In this document: in pieces, positions 1 to 13,800 of the stretch | Position numbering within the stretch: position 1 is the first letter of the stretch | Layout: every line of letters begins with the position of its first letter | NCBI GenBank assembly: GCA_033063855.1 | Contig: CP093831.1 | Location: forward strand, 5,642,001-5,706,000 | Direction: 5' to 3' | DNA from: Smittia aterrima | Taxonomy: Eukaryota; Arthropoda; Insecta; Diptera; Chironomidae | DNA: 64,000 bases | Program-made: the position numbers and the translations under genes | Notes under the pieces: generated by a model | Told to the model about the DNA's origin: nothing | What the model saw: only the letters and a program-made list of their open reading frames with translations | Database searches by the model: none

Positions 1-3000
1 CAATGGAGGACTTGCTGATACACGGTGACTCAGTCTACGATATAATCGACAAGCAGGATTATAACGCCATACAAACCGAGTTGAATCGAACGGGATCTCA
101 CATACATCAATCAACATCCCTGCACAGTTTGCATCATCACAGCAACGTCAACATGGATGGTGAGAAGAGAATGTTTCTCTGTCGGATGAATGTTAGCAGG
201 TGATTGAAGCCGCGCGATGATATCTTAAGCCTTCAAATAATGCTGGAGATTTCTCTCTTTTCTTTCAACAGAAACGCGCGAAGACAAATGCGCTTTGGCG
301 ACCAGAAAGTCGTTCTTATACAGGGCCATTATCTCTCCTTTCTTCCTCTGTGCAGTCGGAACGAGCCAGTCTTTCTAGCGACTTGCACACCTATCGCAAT
401 GCCAGAGACAAGAGAGTGTGTCGTACAGGGAGCAACAAATGTTTTCACAACCATCCACTCGATGGACATGAAGTTTATTCACATAGATAAGAAGTAAGTG
501 TGAAGAAGCAAATGATGGGATGAGCAGAGAGCAAAGGTCAGACATTTGGTGTGTGTAGCGTTCACACGCAGAGCTTGTCAAAAATATCAGCCACTGAAGT
601 CATTTCTCTCCTCACGGAGGGTTAAAGAGCTCTTCATTTAAATTAAGAATAATCCCGCGAATCTAACTTGAAATAGACGAAAGACGCCGTCATCGTCATT
701 CAGTCAAGTAAACTCTTTTAATTGAAAAATCGTAACATCGTCAGCTGAATGACTTTGAAATAACAAATTTCACATGAGAAGAAAGAGCGACGGCCACTTA
801 TTCAATTTGTAAGAAAGTTAATCAAAGCTTTTTATTTCTTGCTTTCTCATATCGACTGTCGATTGAGTAAGCGAAACCCCGAAAAGCGAACGAGAACGAG
901 AAGAAATAATATTGATAGTTGTATTTTATGCATGTAAACTGTCAAAAGAAACAGTATCAATTATAAGAACTGTTTCTTCTTTCTTTCACTCGACGGCTCA
1001 GCATCGCGTTTTATTTTTTTTTATTTCTCATCGTTTTCCTTTCAAGTCTCACAACAATATTATCGACAAATAGAGTGAATAAAAACACTTTCATGAAAAG
1101 GCCGAGAAAGAAGAACAAGAAGAGAAAGGAAAGCTTTTATCATATCGCGCGGCGGGCCGTTGTTCTACGAAATGGAAGCTGAGAATATCGGTTGAGAGTC
1201 TTGTAACAAGAATGAAAATTATTGAAAATAATTAATAATGCTGCAGAGCTCAACAATAAAGGTGAACAATGTTGGTAGATGAAGGTGTGGCATTAAATTA
1301 CATTACATACATCGACCGCGCGGCTCTACAGATTGGGAATTGGAATAGAAGTTAGATTCAAGGGAACTGTTTATGTCATAGGTCTGACCTAGCGCTCACT
1401 CACTTCGACGGTTTCCTTCCAATTTCATATCACAAACTTGTGACTCATTGAATTCTCTATTTCTATTTCTTCTTGTTTCTCAATCTCGTCTTGTTAACCA
1501 ATTCGATTGAATAGTGGGGAATTCCATTTGGAATACACGAAAGATGAATTGAATGGAAGCTCCTGGTACCAATTAGTTCACTGGGACAATATCAAAGAGG
1601 CTCAAATGAAACACAAGCTAAGTAAGTTTTTATTTTGCTTGCAATTATTTCTTTTTCGCACAACTAATCAAATGTCTTCTCCTTTAGTTACACAATCAGA
1701 ACAGGACCGGTCGTGCATCGTGCTAACGCGACTGCAGAAGAAAACCGGCGACTTTCTTTGGATCCATTTAGTTCTTCAAGTTCGTGATAGTCAAGACTCT
1801 AATCAGCATTCAGTCATAGTTTGTACGAATCAAGTGTTAAGGTGAGAGAGAGAGATAGAGAATTTATTTTATTAAGAAAAAAATTCTAATTTATCAAAAG
1901 ATTTCAATGAATGGCTAGACGAGGAGAACTTTCGATCCCTCGGAGCCATTAAATGGTAGCTGATAACATTATTACTGATAATTTCCATTGGCCCCATTCA
2001 AACCCCGTGGGATCAAGAGGTCACATACGACAACAATTTCAATGAGAAAACGAAAAAGAAATTGTTTATCATGTTGTGTTAACGTCGTTGTACCGTCGTT
2101 CGTTCTATGAAAATCTGCTGGGGATCCCATTGTTTGCCTTCCGCGCGCCAGTTGAGCAGCTTACGGCCTTCTTGCTTTTTCGTTAAATGGAATTCCTTCG
2201 CTCTTAAAATTTATTATTATTTCAAAAACAATATTGTGCAATCCATAACATCGCGTTTGTGTCTCCAACATCGAAAAAATTCTCAAAAAAAAAATAATCC
2301 GAAAAACAAAAAGAGCAGTAAAGTCAAGAAGGAAAGAAGAACAACATTAACAATACAATAATTACATATCTGAAAGTCTCAGAGTCCTGTGTCTTGCTCG
2401 TCGTTGTTGCCTTTGCTCTGCTTTTCTTCTCATTCGTCTGCGATCTGTGCCTGATCGGTGCGACGACGTACATTCGCAAAATGCTGAGACAAGAGGATCC
2501 CGAAATAAAGAAGAGTCACAAGCAATGAGCAAAGCGTTCTCCCATTTAAATTCATCGCCCCGTTATAGTTCATGAAGCGAATTATTTATTTATGCCGTCG
2601 CTTCTCTCTCTTTATGCTCCTTACCAATTTTTCTTTGTTTTTTCTTCGTCTCTCGCTCGCTTCATATAATTTATGCAAAAATCGCTTTGATAAAAGTTCA
2701 AAGGTCTCGTATAATTTTGCTTTGCATTTTATTATTTTCAGTTCTCCTCTCAACGCTCAATTTCCATCGAGAACTCGCTAGAATCCTTAGGAATTCTCTC
2801 GCTTTCTGGCGTCGTTTAAATCTCAAGAAATCGAGGGAAATGCAAAAGAGAGACAAAAAAATTTGATTCTTTTCGATCGGCATGAGAAAAATTCATTTCG
2901 TTCACTTAGCGCGAGACTTTTGCCTCGCGGACAAAAACTTCCTGATAACCAAAACCAAAAAACGAATAAAGTGAATCATCTCGAAAGGAATTTCATTCTT

Positions 3001-4547
3001 CGATACGCTTTGATTGATTCACTCATCGATGAAGCCTACGTGGGCTGCCAGCGCGCGCCAATCGCGTTGATGCTTATCACAACTCGGATATTTAGCTCTT
3101 CAGTAGTTCTTCTTTTATGTTGAGCGGGAGGCGCTTGCAAATAAAAAACAGTGAAAGATGAATCCCTTTTATGTTCTTCTCTGTGGCTCTTATCTTGCGT
3201 GGTGGTCTTTCGATTATTTATGTGAGAAACTGGATCTGACTTGCAAACGAAATCATATTTCATCTTTCTTTTATTTCTCTCCCTTTCTTTTCTCTTCTTC
3301 TCCATCATCTTAATAGTCTGCTTGCTTTCATACATTTTTCTTTGATTTTAATGACCTTTTGATTCTCGAGCACTACGTTGAACCTTCAAGCCCGTGTGCG
3401 ATATGCTTTTAATTTCTTTTTTATGCAAACACTAGTTAAATGCCCGTAAGCACTTTATAGACTCAAACAAACATTATTTTTTCTCGTTCGTAGTGACAAA
3501 GAGGCAACCGTCATGTTATCAAATTCATGGCTCTATCATTATTACTCCGTGCAATCGAAAATCCAGATGGGCTTGACGTATGAGGGCTCGCGTTTACCTC
3601 AAATCACAAACAACTATTACCCTTACCAACCAATCAACCCGCAACATTATCCAATGCATCAGATTCATCAGCCATACGATGTGCACGGTCACCATTACGA
3701 CTACTCCCCACCCGTCAGCAATCTGAATCACCATAACGACATAAATCACAACAGTCCAACGATGAAAGAGACGACGCTAGCGCCAGTTGATTACAGTCAA
3801 CAGCATGCGACGATGGAAAAAGTGTCGCCGGCCCACCACGAAAACGGGAATCGAGAGAAAATTGACGATTACAGTGAGTCAAGTCGTAAGAAAGCGGCAG
3901 AGGACAAGAGTAATAAATTACAGAATCACGATAAGAAGCTGAGCAAAGTCGATTTTAAGAGTGTTCGAATATCAAACAAGAAATATACTTTCAAGCGGAT
4001 AGAATCACTTCATATCTCCGACAGTAATCCGGAAGTTGAAGAAGTTCTGCCGCCACGTGCGATCGCTTACGACAATCACAGTGAACACATTGTGATGGAG
4101 ACTGAACATCGCGATGGTCAAATGCTTTACGTCAACAGCTCAATTCACTCGACTCGATCTCGGATATCGAAGAACTTCTCGTCATCTCTACCGGCTTTAC
4201 CACATAATGTCGAGCCTTCTTCTGGTGAAATCGATCAATGGAATCCTTCGCCAACTTGGTCGGATAATAATATTCAAAAGGTTCCTGATATTATGCATCA
4301 ACAGCTGAGTCCGTATTTGATTACAACGCCTCCAACCCCGATGAGTGCTTCTTACATTCCACATGGATCGACATTCACCTTCGATTGGGCTCCCGAGCAT
4401 TACGTGCCAACAGTGGCAGCGATGCACGAGGAGAGAAACATTATGGAGCTCGCGCCTGCAACACGATGCTATTACAATCGCCCCATGACCATGATGAGTA
4501 TTGATGACAACAACCACAAAGACGAAACGACAATAAGAAATTCTTGA
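1..4547 (+). CDS. dys: dysfusion / NPAS4-type bHLH-PAS transcription factor, 3' part
   Basis: Partial gene whose start and bHLH region lie before base 1. Exons fit at 1-199, 272-493, 1515-1621, 1688-1841 and 3494-4547, all GT-AG and in frame, giving about 578 visible residues. The first exons hold the end of the first PAS domain (HGDSVYDIID, then CRMNVSRNARRQ and KVVLIQGHY). Exons 3-4 hold the second PAS region (SWYQLVHWDN, RLQKKTGDFLWIHLVLQV). This order and these blocks match NPAS4/Dysfusion rather than Single-minded or Trachealess. The last exon encodes about 350 residues of low-complexity sequence rich in His, Ser, Pro and Asn, as expected of a transactivation tail. In flies Dys pairs with Tango in the nucleus and controls tracheal fusion cells. 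The methionine at base 3 is internal and not the start. The family is secure; the exact 5' boundary is unknown. Confidence 0.9.
494..1514 (+). other. second intron of dysfusion
   Basis: A 1,021-bp intron between the two PAS regions, with donor GTAAGT and acceptor TAG. It is long for this window, where most introns are 50-80 bp, so it may carry regulatory DNA. I see no coding segment, RNA gene or clear repeat in it. Confidence 0.7.
1842..3493 (+). other. fourth intron of dysfusion
   Basis: A 1,652-bp intron between the second PAS exon and the large last exon. It has AT-rich, pyrimidine-rich and GA-rich stretches. Short open frames inside it show no similarity I recognise. Its size again suggests regulatory content, but nothing specific is visible. 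Confidence 0.65.
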
Positions 4548-7500
4548 ATAACTTTCTTGCTTCTCTCGAACGATTTAACGTTGAATTATTCAATTGCAGT
4601 TCAAAGGCTCAAAAAAATGTTTTTTCTTATCCGGAAAATTCTTCCATGAAACCGTTAAAGATCGATTTAAAATTCAAAAGCTCCTCCGGAATTTCGCCTT
4701 TGAGGCGAGAATGAGAATGTTAATCAATTTTAATCGCAGATCTCTTGCGTTGAAACGTTCGAGAGATTAACATGCAAATGAATTTATATCGTGAATCTCA
4801 CTCTTTGTGTCCCACTCCTCTCAGATCACTTCAAGCGAGTACGTCACCAAAACGAAAGCGCTATGAGATCCGTCGATGTTTATTTATCTTCAAGTCGAAT
4901 CGAAACGTGAATGTTAAGCTAAGCTTTGCGACAAGATAAATCAGCAACGACTTGATAGTGTTTTAATGGGAGATCTATACATGCAATGCTTTAATAGCTT
5001 TAATTGTAGCCTTCTTCTTCGATTCTCCCCCCTCATGTTGCCAAAAGCGTTTCATTGAACGCCTGTTTTCATCGTTTATCTTGAATAATTCAAATAGCAA
5101 TATTCGTTGTAGATTAAAAATCACTTTGCTTGCATTTCGTATCGTCCTGAGTCGTAATTCGATCTCTCGATCGATCGCTAGCGTCATAAATTAATTTTGT
5201 ATCGATGCGATGACATTTTTAACATAATTTAAAATAAATTTTAAATAAATAAAATCAGATGAGAAATGTTGTTTCAATTTTTTTTTCTTGCTGCTGGAGG
5301 TGAAGCGTTCGAAGAATTTCAGGCATTCGAGAAAATATTTAATTGGCCGATGTCGATATTTTCCTTTCGTTTGTATTGGAGCCGCTGTCGATACGCGAGA
5401 CGAACGTGTAAAGACATCGTGTAGATACTTGAGCCGTGTCTTTACATGTTTGGCAGCTTTCAATAGGCTGAATACTCCACGATTGTTTTTAATTAATCAA
5501 AGTGAAGTTCAATGAATGAATCGAACGATTGTGCAACTTTGAAATCATGTTCTCAGTCACCAACATCTCCACCCCGTCACCTCATGCAATTGCGGAAAAA
5601 AATATCTTTCAACACAAGAAGTGTTGAAGCAAAGGGAGAGCAAGGAAAATAAGAAAACGTTCAAATGTTTCAATTCATTCCGTCGTCTCTTAAACATGAA
5701 ATCAAATTGAACGTAACATATATGCATGGCAGTGTATCGTGGAGGATGGTTAATGACAGCTTTAACAGCCAAAACATGAAAGCAACAGCAATATAGACGA
5801 GAAGAAGGCAAAAACATCTTTAGATTCCGCCGACTCCGCTTTAATTCTATAATTTTCCTTTCATCGAACTGAAGGCGATGTGAGAGCGCGAGAAGAGTTA
5901 TAATTGAATTTTATTTTTCTTCTACTTAAGCTATTAATTGGTGTATTCAAGTTAGATGAGAAAAAGGTTTCACCGGTTTGAAGTTGCTGTGTGATGCAAA
6001 CAAACTTCTTTTCAATTGATATGAGAACAAAGTTACAAGCGTTAAACATACACGTTTCCAATAGATGCTCCAACATTTTGACGCTCAATTTTCATCGTCT
6101 CATTCAACTTATGCTTAGACGCTTATGTTTAGCGAGCGAAGAAATGATGAAAGGAGAAGAAAGAGCTTCAGCCGCCTGACTACTGACTAATAGAAAATTA
6201 TTTCATCCGAACATAATGGAAACAGTTTTTATTATTTCGAAACATTACGCTAGTTAATGACAAGGCAAGAGAATATTCGCGGATACTTGAGACATTGGAG
6301 TAGATTGAACTTTCTTAAAAGAAGCATAAACCAAAGCTACGCCACTGACAACATGGAACTCCAACGAAGAGAAAAGAGTTTATTGATTTCTTGAAAGCTT
6401 TATCGATTTCAATTTGATCGAGTTCAAGTATCAACGTGTGAAAATTATGTTCCTTGATCGAGATAAACGCGCGGCCGTTCGCCAGATCTTTTTGATATTA
6501 ATTTTTATTTTTTATTAAAATGATTCACTCGCCCTGAGGGATTATTTGTATCAAATAAAGCTGAAGTTCAATTATTCCTTTTTGCCCATCGCGCATATTT
6601 ATTGAATATTCAATAAAAACATCGTTTGATGTTTCTTCACAGGAAAAAACAATCGTTCGAGACCGAAAGCCGCGAATGAAAGGAAATGAAATGAAAAATG
6701 AGAAGCATGAAGCTTTGGATTTATTAAATGTATCAGTCCAACAAAGATTTCTGTTGATTGCGAATTTATTAAAGTCTCGTTGGTTTGATGACAGAGAAAG
6801 AGAGAAAAAGAGATGAAGACAGTCAGAAGCTTACGTGGCGCCTTCAATGTTTGACCGCCTCTGTCCAGCCCATCGTTTCCCACACTCCAATCCTTCAATC
6901 GTCAGACTCTTTTATGTTTCACAACTTTTAATAGAATTGAATCGCTTTGTTACGTCTTTTATGCTAAAACAACTAAACTTAACAATTTCGCTGCTTGTGA
7001 ACTTCTCCGATGAGAGAAAGCCCCAAACGACGATCAAGCCAGCATATCCATAAGTTCGACTTTGAGGATAGGAGAAGAAGGAAAAGAATCTCTTTCATTT
7101 AAACCGCTGCTCTTTTACTGTAATTTTCTCCTCCGTTCCGAAAATGACTTGGGAAAAGAATTGTTGTGTATTGATAATAATTGTGTTTCTCCTTCTTCTT
7201 GTTACTTCCAATTTGATCGATTAATTGGTGTACAGAGGATTTAAATATAATAAACTCTTTTAAATGATGATCGTAAATAAACGCTTCGGCTTCAAATTTA
7301 TTGACTCTTTGGAGCGGGCTCACACATAAACCGGCAAAGAAGAAAGATTTAATTTCGATTGCAAAATGATGTTCGTTAGCGAAGATCGACAATGTCAATT
7401 CTCTCGAGGGCACCAAGCGATGGTTAAGAAAGAAAAATATGAAGAACTCGCTGATTGATTGAGATTGCTAAACTGAAATTAATAGAAAAATCATTAAAAT

Positions 7501-7843
7501 ATTTAATTTATTTTTGCATAATAATTTTATTGATTTATTTTGTCGTAATAATAATTATTGAATTGATACTGCTTAATTTAGTTAGCAAGCAAGTTCATTT
7601 TTGAAAGAGTTCGATAGTTTATTAAGTTATTATTTAGATATTTGCTCCTCAAATTGTCTCGTGACAACTTTTTTTCTTATTTTTCCAGAAAGAATCACAT
7701 TTAAAACGAATTTTGAGGAAAATTCAATTAGTATAAAAATATTTCCATCGCTCCGAATATTTAAATTTAGTCACGATCGCTTTTCTTCGATTTCTTTTTT
7801 TAGTTTGAAAATAAAATAAATTTAGATAATATTTTGAATTATT
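4548..7843. other. intergenic region between the 3' ends of dysfusion and hyd
   Basis: About 3.3 kb between two convergent genes. It should contain the 3' UTRs of both. AT-rich stretches with AATAAA-like words occur around 5,225-5,255 on the plus strand. The short open frames here are scattered, overlap each other on both strands and match no family I know. I see no RNA gene or mobile element. Confidence 0.6.
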
Positions 7844-10800
7844 TTAAACAAAGCCAAAATTCTTTGTCTTAATGGCCATCAGAAGTTTGTGGCGCAAGAC
7901 GGCTTTGCTCGAGTACAATGGGATGTAGAGGCGGGAAATGCAAGTGTTGGCTGTTGGGAGATGAGCGTCGTCAGCTGGACGAATGGTCACTGTTGGCATT
8001 GGTTGGAAACCTTCCTCAGAAGCAGGCAAAGCCGGTGATCCCGTCCAGAAATAAATCTGTTGAAGATGATTGAATATTAGCAAAGAAAATTTAAATTAGT
8101 TAAGATTTTTCGTCTTACCAAGTCTTGACGTTCCAGGTTTGTCATTCTCTCCACAATCTGCCAAAGCCAGCGTTTAAATCTCTGAAGCTTTTCAGCACTT
8201 TCATTAGACTCATCGTTGAACGATGTGTAGTTAGACAAAACAGAAACGTTGATGTCACCAACTCCGTTCAAAAGAAGTCTCAAGTCTTCAGCAGTTAAAG
8301 CATCCAAAGCTGTTTCCGGCAAAACATCAAAGACTCCCAAACGAAGAGCCTCTAATGCTTTCTCCTGTGTCTTAGTCATTCGATATTCGGCATATTTCCG
8401 AACGTAGTCGTAAACATTCTGTTCGTTTACAATGATGTCGCGTCCATTATGTACCAACTCGACTGAGCCTCCGCCTTCTTCGGGTCCTAAGTCGATTCTG
8501 TGAAAAGAAATTCCAAATAAATAAATAATTTCAATAAACATTTTTCAATCAACTTACACAAAATTAAGCTCAAGTGATTGAAGCAATTGAGCACCGTTTT
8601 TACTCTGAGAATCTTTCACCAATTGTCGCAACGATTCGTACACGATTGGATCGAAAAATGCAAGATCATGGAATCGGATTTGTCTTCCGAGAATATGTTT
8701 CAAGACGTGACGTTGTAAAAAGATTGGCAGCAATTCGTTTTGCAATAAGCAGAGGCCAACTAATCGTCCAACATTTCGGAAAGCATTGATTCTTTCGAAT
8801 GATGGATATCCTTGTCGAGGACTGTAGCAGTTTGGCTTTCCAGGGGTGTAGAACAACGGTGCGTTATCATCGATTTGACAGTCTTCAAGTACAACGATAG
8901 GATTGAGTTTCTTTTGTGGTGTCTGTGATGATGAGCTTTGCTGTTGTGCGCTCGGGGATGCATCAGTACTGATAATATTTAAAGTTGCAGAGCTTGAAAT
9001 ATTCAACGAAACTGAAGCTGTTGGCTGCTGATTGTTGTTGTTATTTCCACTTGAGCTTCCATCGCGATCCATTCGACTTCTGAATGTAATTAAAGCCAAA
9101 GCTTCATTCGCTTTCTGTCGTAAAGTTTCATCAGATGACAGAAGCATGATCCACTGTGTTGGTGGAAGATCCAGTAACATTCCAGTAATTTTCGATGCTT
9201 GACTTGGATGAATCTGATAAACTTTGTTGTATAATCGCTCGCCGAGCTGCTGTTGATGTCCACTAAGATGTTCATTGTTGCCACCTTCGCTTTGTGGTCT
9301 GAACGGTCGCGAATCATAGTTCAGCGATACTTTGCGGTTGTCACGATTACGCCATAAAGTTCGTTTAGTCGTCAAACGTCGGATAGGTTCACTTAGTTCA
9401 CGTGGAGGTGGATTTGTTGGAGTGTTGCTTGCGATTGTAACGGACGATCCTTGATTGCTGCCTGATGCGTTCCTCTGACGTATCATAGTGCTAAATGGCA
9501 CGTTGTATTTGCTCGAGCCAACTTGGGCGCTTTCTAAATTAGGTAAATTCTCTCTTGACAACAAAGCTTCAGCAATAAGTGTGTAGAAGCTACGAGCAAC
9601 ACCTGAACCCTCTCCAGGTTCATCTTTAAATGTAACCTTCACTCGATTGAATGCCAGAGGTGGCTGAAGTCGTCGATTGTTATTGTTGTATTGAGTGTTA
9701 AGTTCTTTGAACGTTTGAGGTATCAAACAACTTCTAGCTCTATCAATCTTTGACAATGTCAAGTCTCGTTGTTGTCCGTTTCGTAACTTTTCCATGTGAC
9801 GACGGAACTTTGCTTCTTTAACAGGGAAACCGCCAAGCTCTGAGATAATGCTTCCTGGCTCCATTCCAACATCTTCTTGGAAAACTCTTCCGAAGAGAAT
9901 CAACGATAATCTCCAACGTCCGAGCAAGAGATCAGATGTAACATTTGAACGGAAATAAACACCTCGTGGAGGAAGTTCTTGAATGATTTGAGCTGGCCCT
10001 GGCGTGTTTGTTGTTTCGATGGTTACATTTGCAGAAACTTCCTGATTCTCGTCCATCGTGTCCATTGAATGCTCAAGTTGATTTGCAGATGTCTGTAAAA
10101 ATAAGAAAATTTGATAAGTTTCAGAATGAAAAGCTTGAATGTCATCTCCGTATCTGTTCGCGAAGAAAAGATTTATCGTTCGCGATCATTAAAGAGACAA
10201 AATATTCTGTTGGACTTGTAAATGGAACTTCAATCGAAACACTTTAATTGAAATTCGTATCTGTAAAGTCCTTTAAATAAAGTTAATCAAAGTTGATATT
10301 TACCGATGGTCCAACTCGAACAATGACACTTGATTTGCTCGTCGAAGCTTCTCCTCCTTCTCCAGGTTTGCCACCTTCATATCCAAAGTTGTTTGGCAAA
10401 TAGCTCAACGGAGTTTCTGGGGCGACACATTCACTTAAAGTGGTTTTCTTGTTCTTTGACAAAACAGTTGCGGTCACTGCTTCGATGGCGTCAGCAACAG
10501 TTCTTCGAGTCACGACGATAATTGGTGGTCGAACTGAAGGATCAACTTCCTGATCTTGTTGATCTTCTGGAGACTTTGAGTCATTTGGAACTAAGAATTC
10601 TTCGGACTGACTTTGCTCAGAATCTAAAGCTCTTCGCTTCTTATGAACTGGAGATGTTGGCTCGTTTTCACTATCATCTGAGTCTTCGTAATCTCTTCTC
10701 TCAGGTTTCAAAGCTTGAGATGTCGTTTCATCAATATCGAGTTTGCTTGTCTGTTGAGACAAGTCTTGTGGTTCATCGTCGCCACTTTCATCATCGTCGT

Positions 10801-13800
10801 CATATTCTTCAAAATGTTTTTGAACATTCGATGGACCAGGTTGAGCTGGAGAACGTGGTCGCTTCAAACTTGCCACTTCAGGTTCTTTTCCAACTATTGA
10901 TACAACAGTTTTTCCATGTGAAGTTTGAATCGAAGTCTTCGAAGTTTCTCCAACAATTGCATCGCTCTGAGATTCGGATGTCGATGGAGTGACAGAGATC
11001 ACTACAGTGTTTGCTCCACTGGTAGTTGGGACAGAATCTTTTGATTGAGAAGATAATCCAAGTCTTATTGGTGGCAACTCAAGTGTTGATGAACCAGACT
11101 GATCACCGGTTGGCACAGTGATTGCTTGTTTAGGCATTCCAAACAAGTCTTCGCGTCTAGCATTAGGCTGGAGTAACTGAGGTTGATCAGCAAGTGGCAA
11201 TGCCTCAGTCATTGGCGTATTAAATGAATCAGGAGCTGGGCATCCAAGGCAGAGCGTTGATTCGGATCGTTGGAAAAATCCATGGCGCTTTCCGAGTGAT
11301 GGACGAACCATATCGCTGTCGTCGATTGAATCTGTGTCCAAGACAAGCGAAGTTGTGAATTCATCATCAACATCGTCATTTTCATTATCTTCTTGGTCAT
11401 CCCAAGCATTTGAGTCATTTCTTTCGCAGTCCAACTCGTTCGATGCTCGCATGTAAAAGATGACAGCATCGAGGACATAAGCGACGTGTCGTAAAGCAGT
11501 CACATCAAGCACAGGCAATGAATCTCTATGCTCAGAGTTGTGAGCTCGCATCAGTGAAAGACAGTAGGTCAAGAAATCACGACGACTCGTTGCATTGTCA
11601 GCACCTGCAATCACAAAACAAAAAGAACAAAATTATTTAGAATCAATATTTTAAAATCACAAAACTTTTCAAATCTTTTTAACAATTCCATTTTGGGTTT
11701 TTGTGAAATGTTAAAGAGATTTCTTCGCGAGTTTACTTTTGTGATCGAAACTAAAGTAGATCATGGACCCTACAACTTAAATGAGCTCCATGATCTGCTT
11801 CAAGCCAGCGCCAATTGCAATTCAATAAATTAACAAATGACACTGACTATGCAAACATTTTCTCAAACGTACCAGTTGTTCGATCACGTGTGCGACTGCC
11901 ACTATTGAAAGTATTTAAGTTTGGCGTGAGCATTTGTATTGTGACTGTGCGGTTGGGTCTTGGCAGTGGCGGTCCAACATCTAATTAATCAAATCATATA
12001 TTTTACATTTTATGAGATAGATAAGTTTTTGAGAAGCAAAAAGGTAAATTTTGAATTTAGCGGAAAAAGATTTGAAAGAAGGACGCGAATAAAAAGAGAG
12101 AAAACAAAAATTAAAAACACAAAACAAAAGTGAGAAGCGAGAATGATACTCACTTGAAGTTGACGCTGCTGGAGCAGCATTGTTAGATGGATGAAGAGGA
12201 TGAGCTGAATCAGTTGAGTCAGTAAGCGAAGCTCCGAATCTAAGCTGAGCTTCAGTTGCATCCATAACTGTCAGAATCCAGTCCCAAGTTGGTTTAAGTC
12301 GTCGCTCGACGAACATCTAAACAGAAAATTAAAGATTTGAACTCGTTTAAAGTTTTTAGTTACTCACCTGAAGCTGAACAGCTTCTTGATATGTCATATC
12401 GTAGTTTTGATAGTTGCTTGATGTTGGACAAGCAAATTTCCATGCGAGCATACCAACAAGTTCACTGATCTGTCTCAACACGATACCAAAAGCTCTTGCC
12501 AAAGCACTTGATGTTGTGGCCATTGTTGGCGATTCTTGAGCTGCAACAGCGTTTGTCGAGGCTGATCTTCTAATCGCACTAGGATCAATGAAAACAAGAT
12601 TTGACGCTCCAGCTAATCGATGAATATTTGTAGTTCTTGTAGTGTCACGACTTCTAATCGCCCAATGAAGTGAGTGAGGCGGAGCATTATTTCGTTGATT
12701 TCCTGACGAAGTCGTTCTTCGTTCTAATTGCTCGTCGAGAACAAATTCTTCTGTCGACTGCTCGTCACTATCACCATCTTCAGATCCGTCGTCATCCGGC
12801 TGACTTGAATCGCCTGTATCATCTTCATTGATTAAAACGAAATTAGATAAACCTATAAATTATTTGCAGAAAATTTCACTTTTTCTAACTTGAGTTATAG
12901 CAATTTGAACCTACCAGTATCGGAGCCGGCGGTTGCTCCAGTTTGAACGCTTCTTCCAGCGTCTTGTGTGCTCTGATTGTCATCAGAGTCGCTCTCAGTT
13001 TCTGCTTCTTGGAAATTAAATTCATTGTCGCTTTCAGCTTCATGGCCACCATCTTGTCCCATTGCATCATCGATAGCTTCATCGGCTACATTGTTGTTGT
13101 TATTATTTGTGAGGTTTTGACGTGAATGAATCACTGATTCATCTTGTTCTGAAATGTCGCCATCATCTTGAACCATAGCATCAGGGTCGTTTGTGTCGTC
13201 AAGTTCGTTTCTAAGGTCAGACGCGATTCTTGCTAAGAATCCAGCGTCAGACGGTTCTGAGTCAATTCGAGAAGAGACTGCATCAACTAAGTTTGCTTGA
13301 CGAGAAGCAGGAGCAAGTGGCTCAACTGAGAACAAATCATCAGCATCGAGATTGTTGTTCGTTGATGAGAGTTGGAACGGTGCTGTTGGTCGAACCACTC
13401 CTAGTCTTACAGGAGCAATCAAAGCATCAGCAATCTCAACAAGTTCTTCAATAGCGAACTTCAAAAGTGATGTGAAGACACGACGATAAGCAAGCATTAA
13501 ACGAGCTTGAAGTGTTGAGTTTCGTTGCTTGTCTGGATTGTTTGATTTCTCGATGCTGAAAATTACGAAAACTCTTGCAACGGATCGCACGAAACGTCTC
13601 GCTACCTTTTGAGCTTCGTCGATTCGTCCAGTCACTGCATCATTTTGCAATTCTTTGATAAGCGTTTGGAGCAAAGCATCCAATGGCTCATTGTTGCATC
13701 GGAAGAACAGAATGTGTGTGAACTTATCCAACATAATCGTTCCACTTTGCGAATTGATGTAAAGACTTTTACTGTCACTGTCCTCATAGAAAACTTGTGA

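Noticed and set aside
10522..10992. 156-codon plus-strand frame opposite hyd
   Set aside because: It is the shadow of the acidic Ser-rich linker of hyd in the antisense frame.
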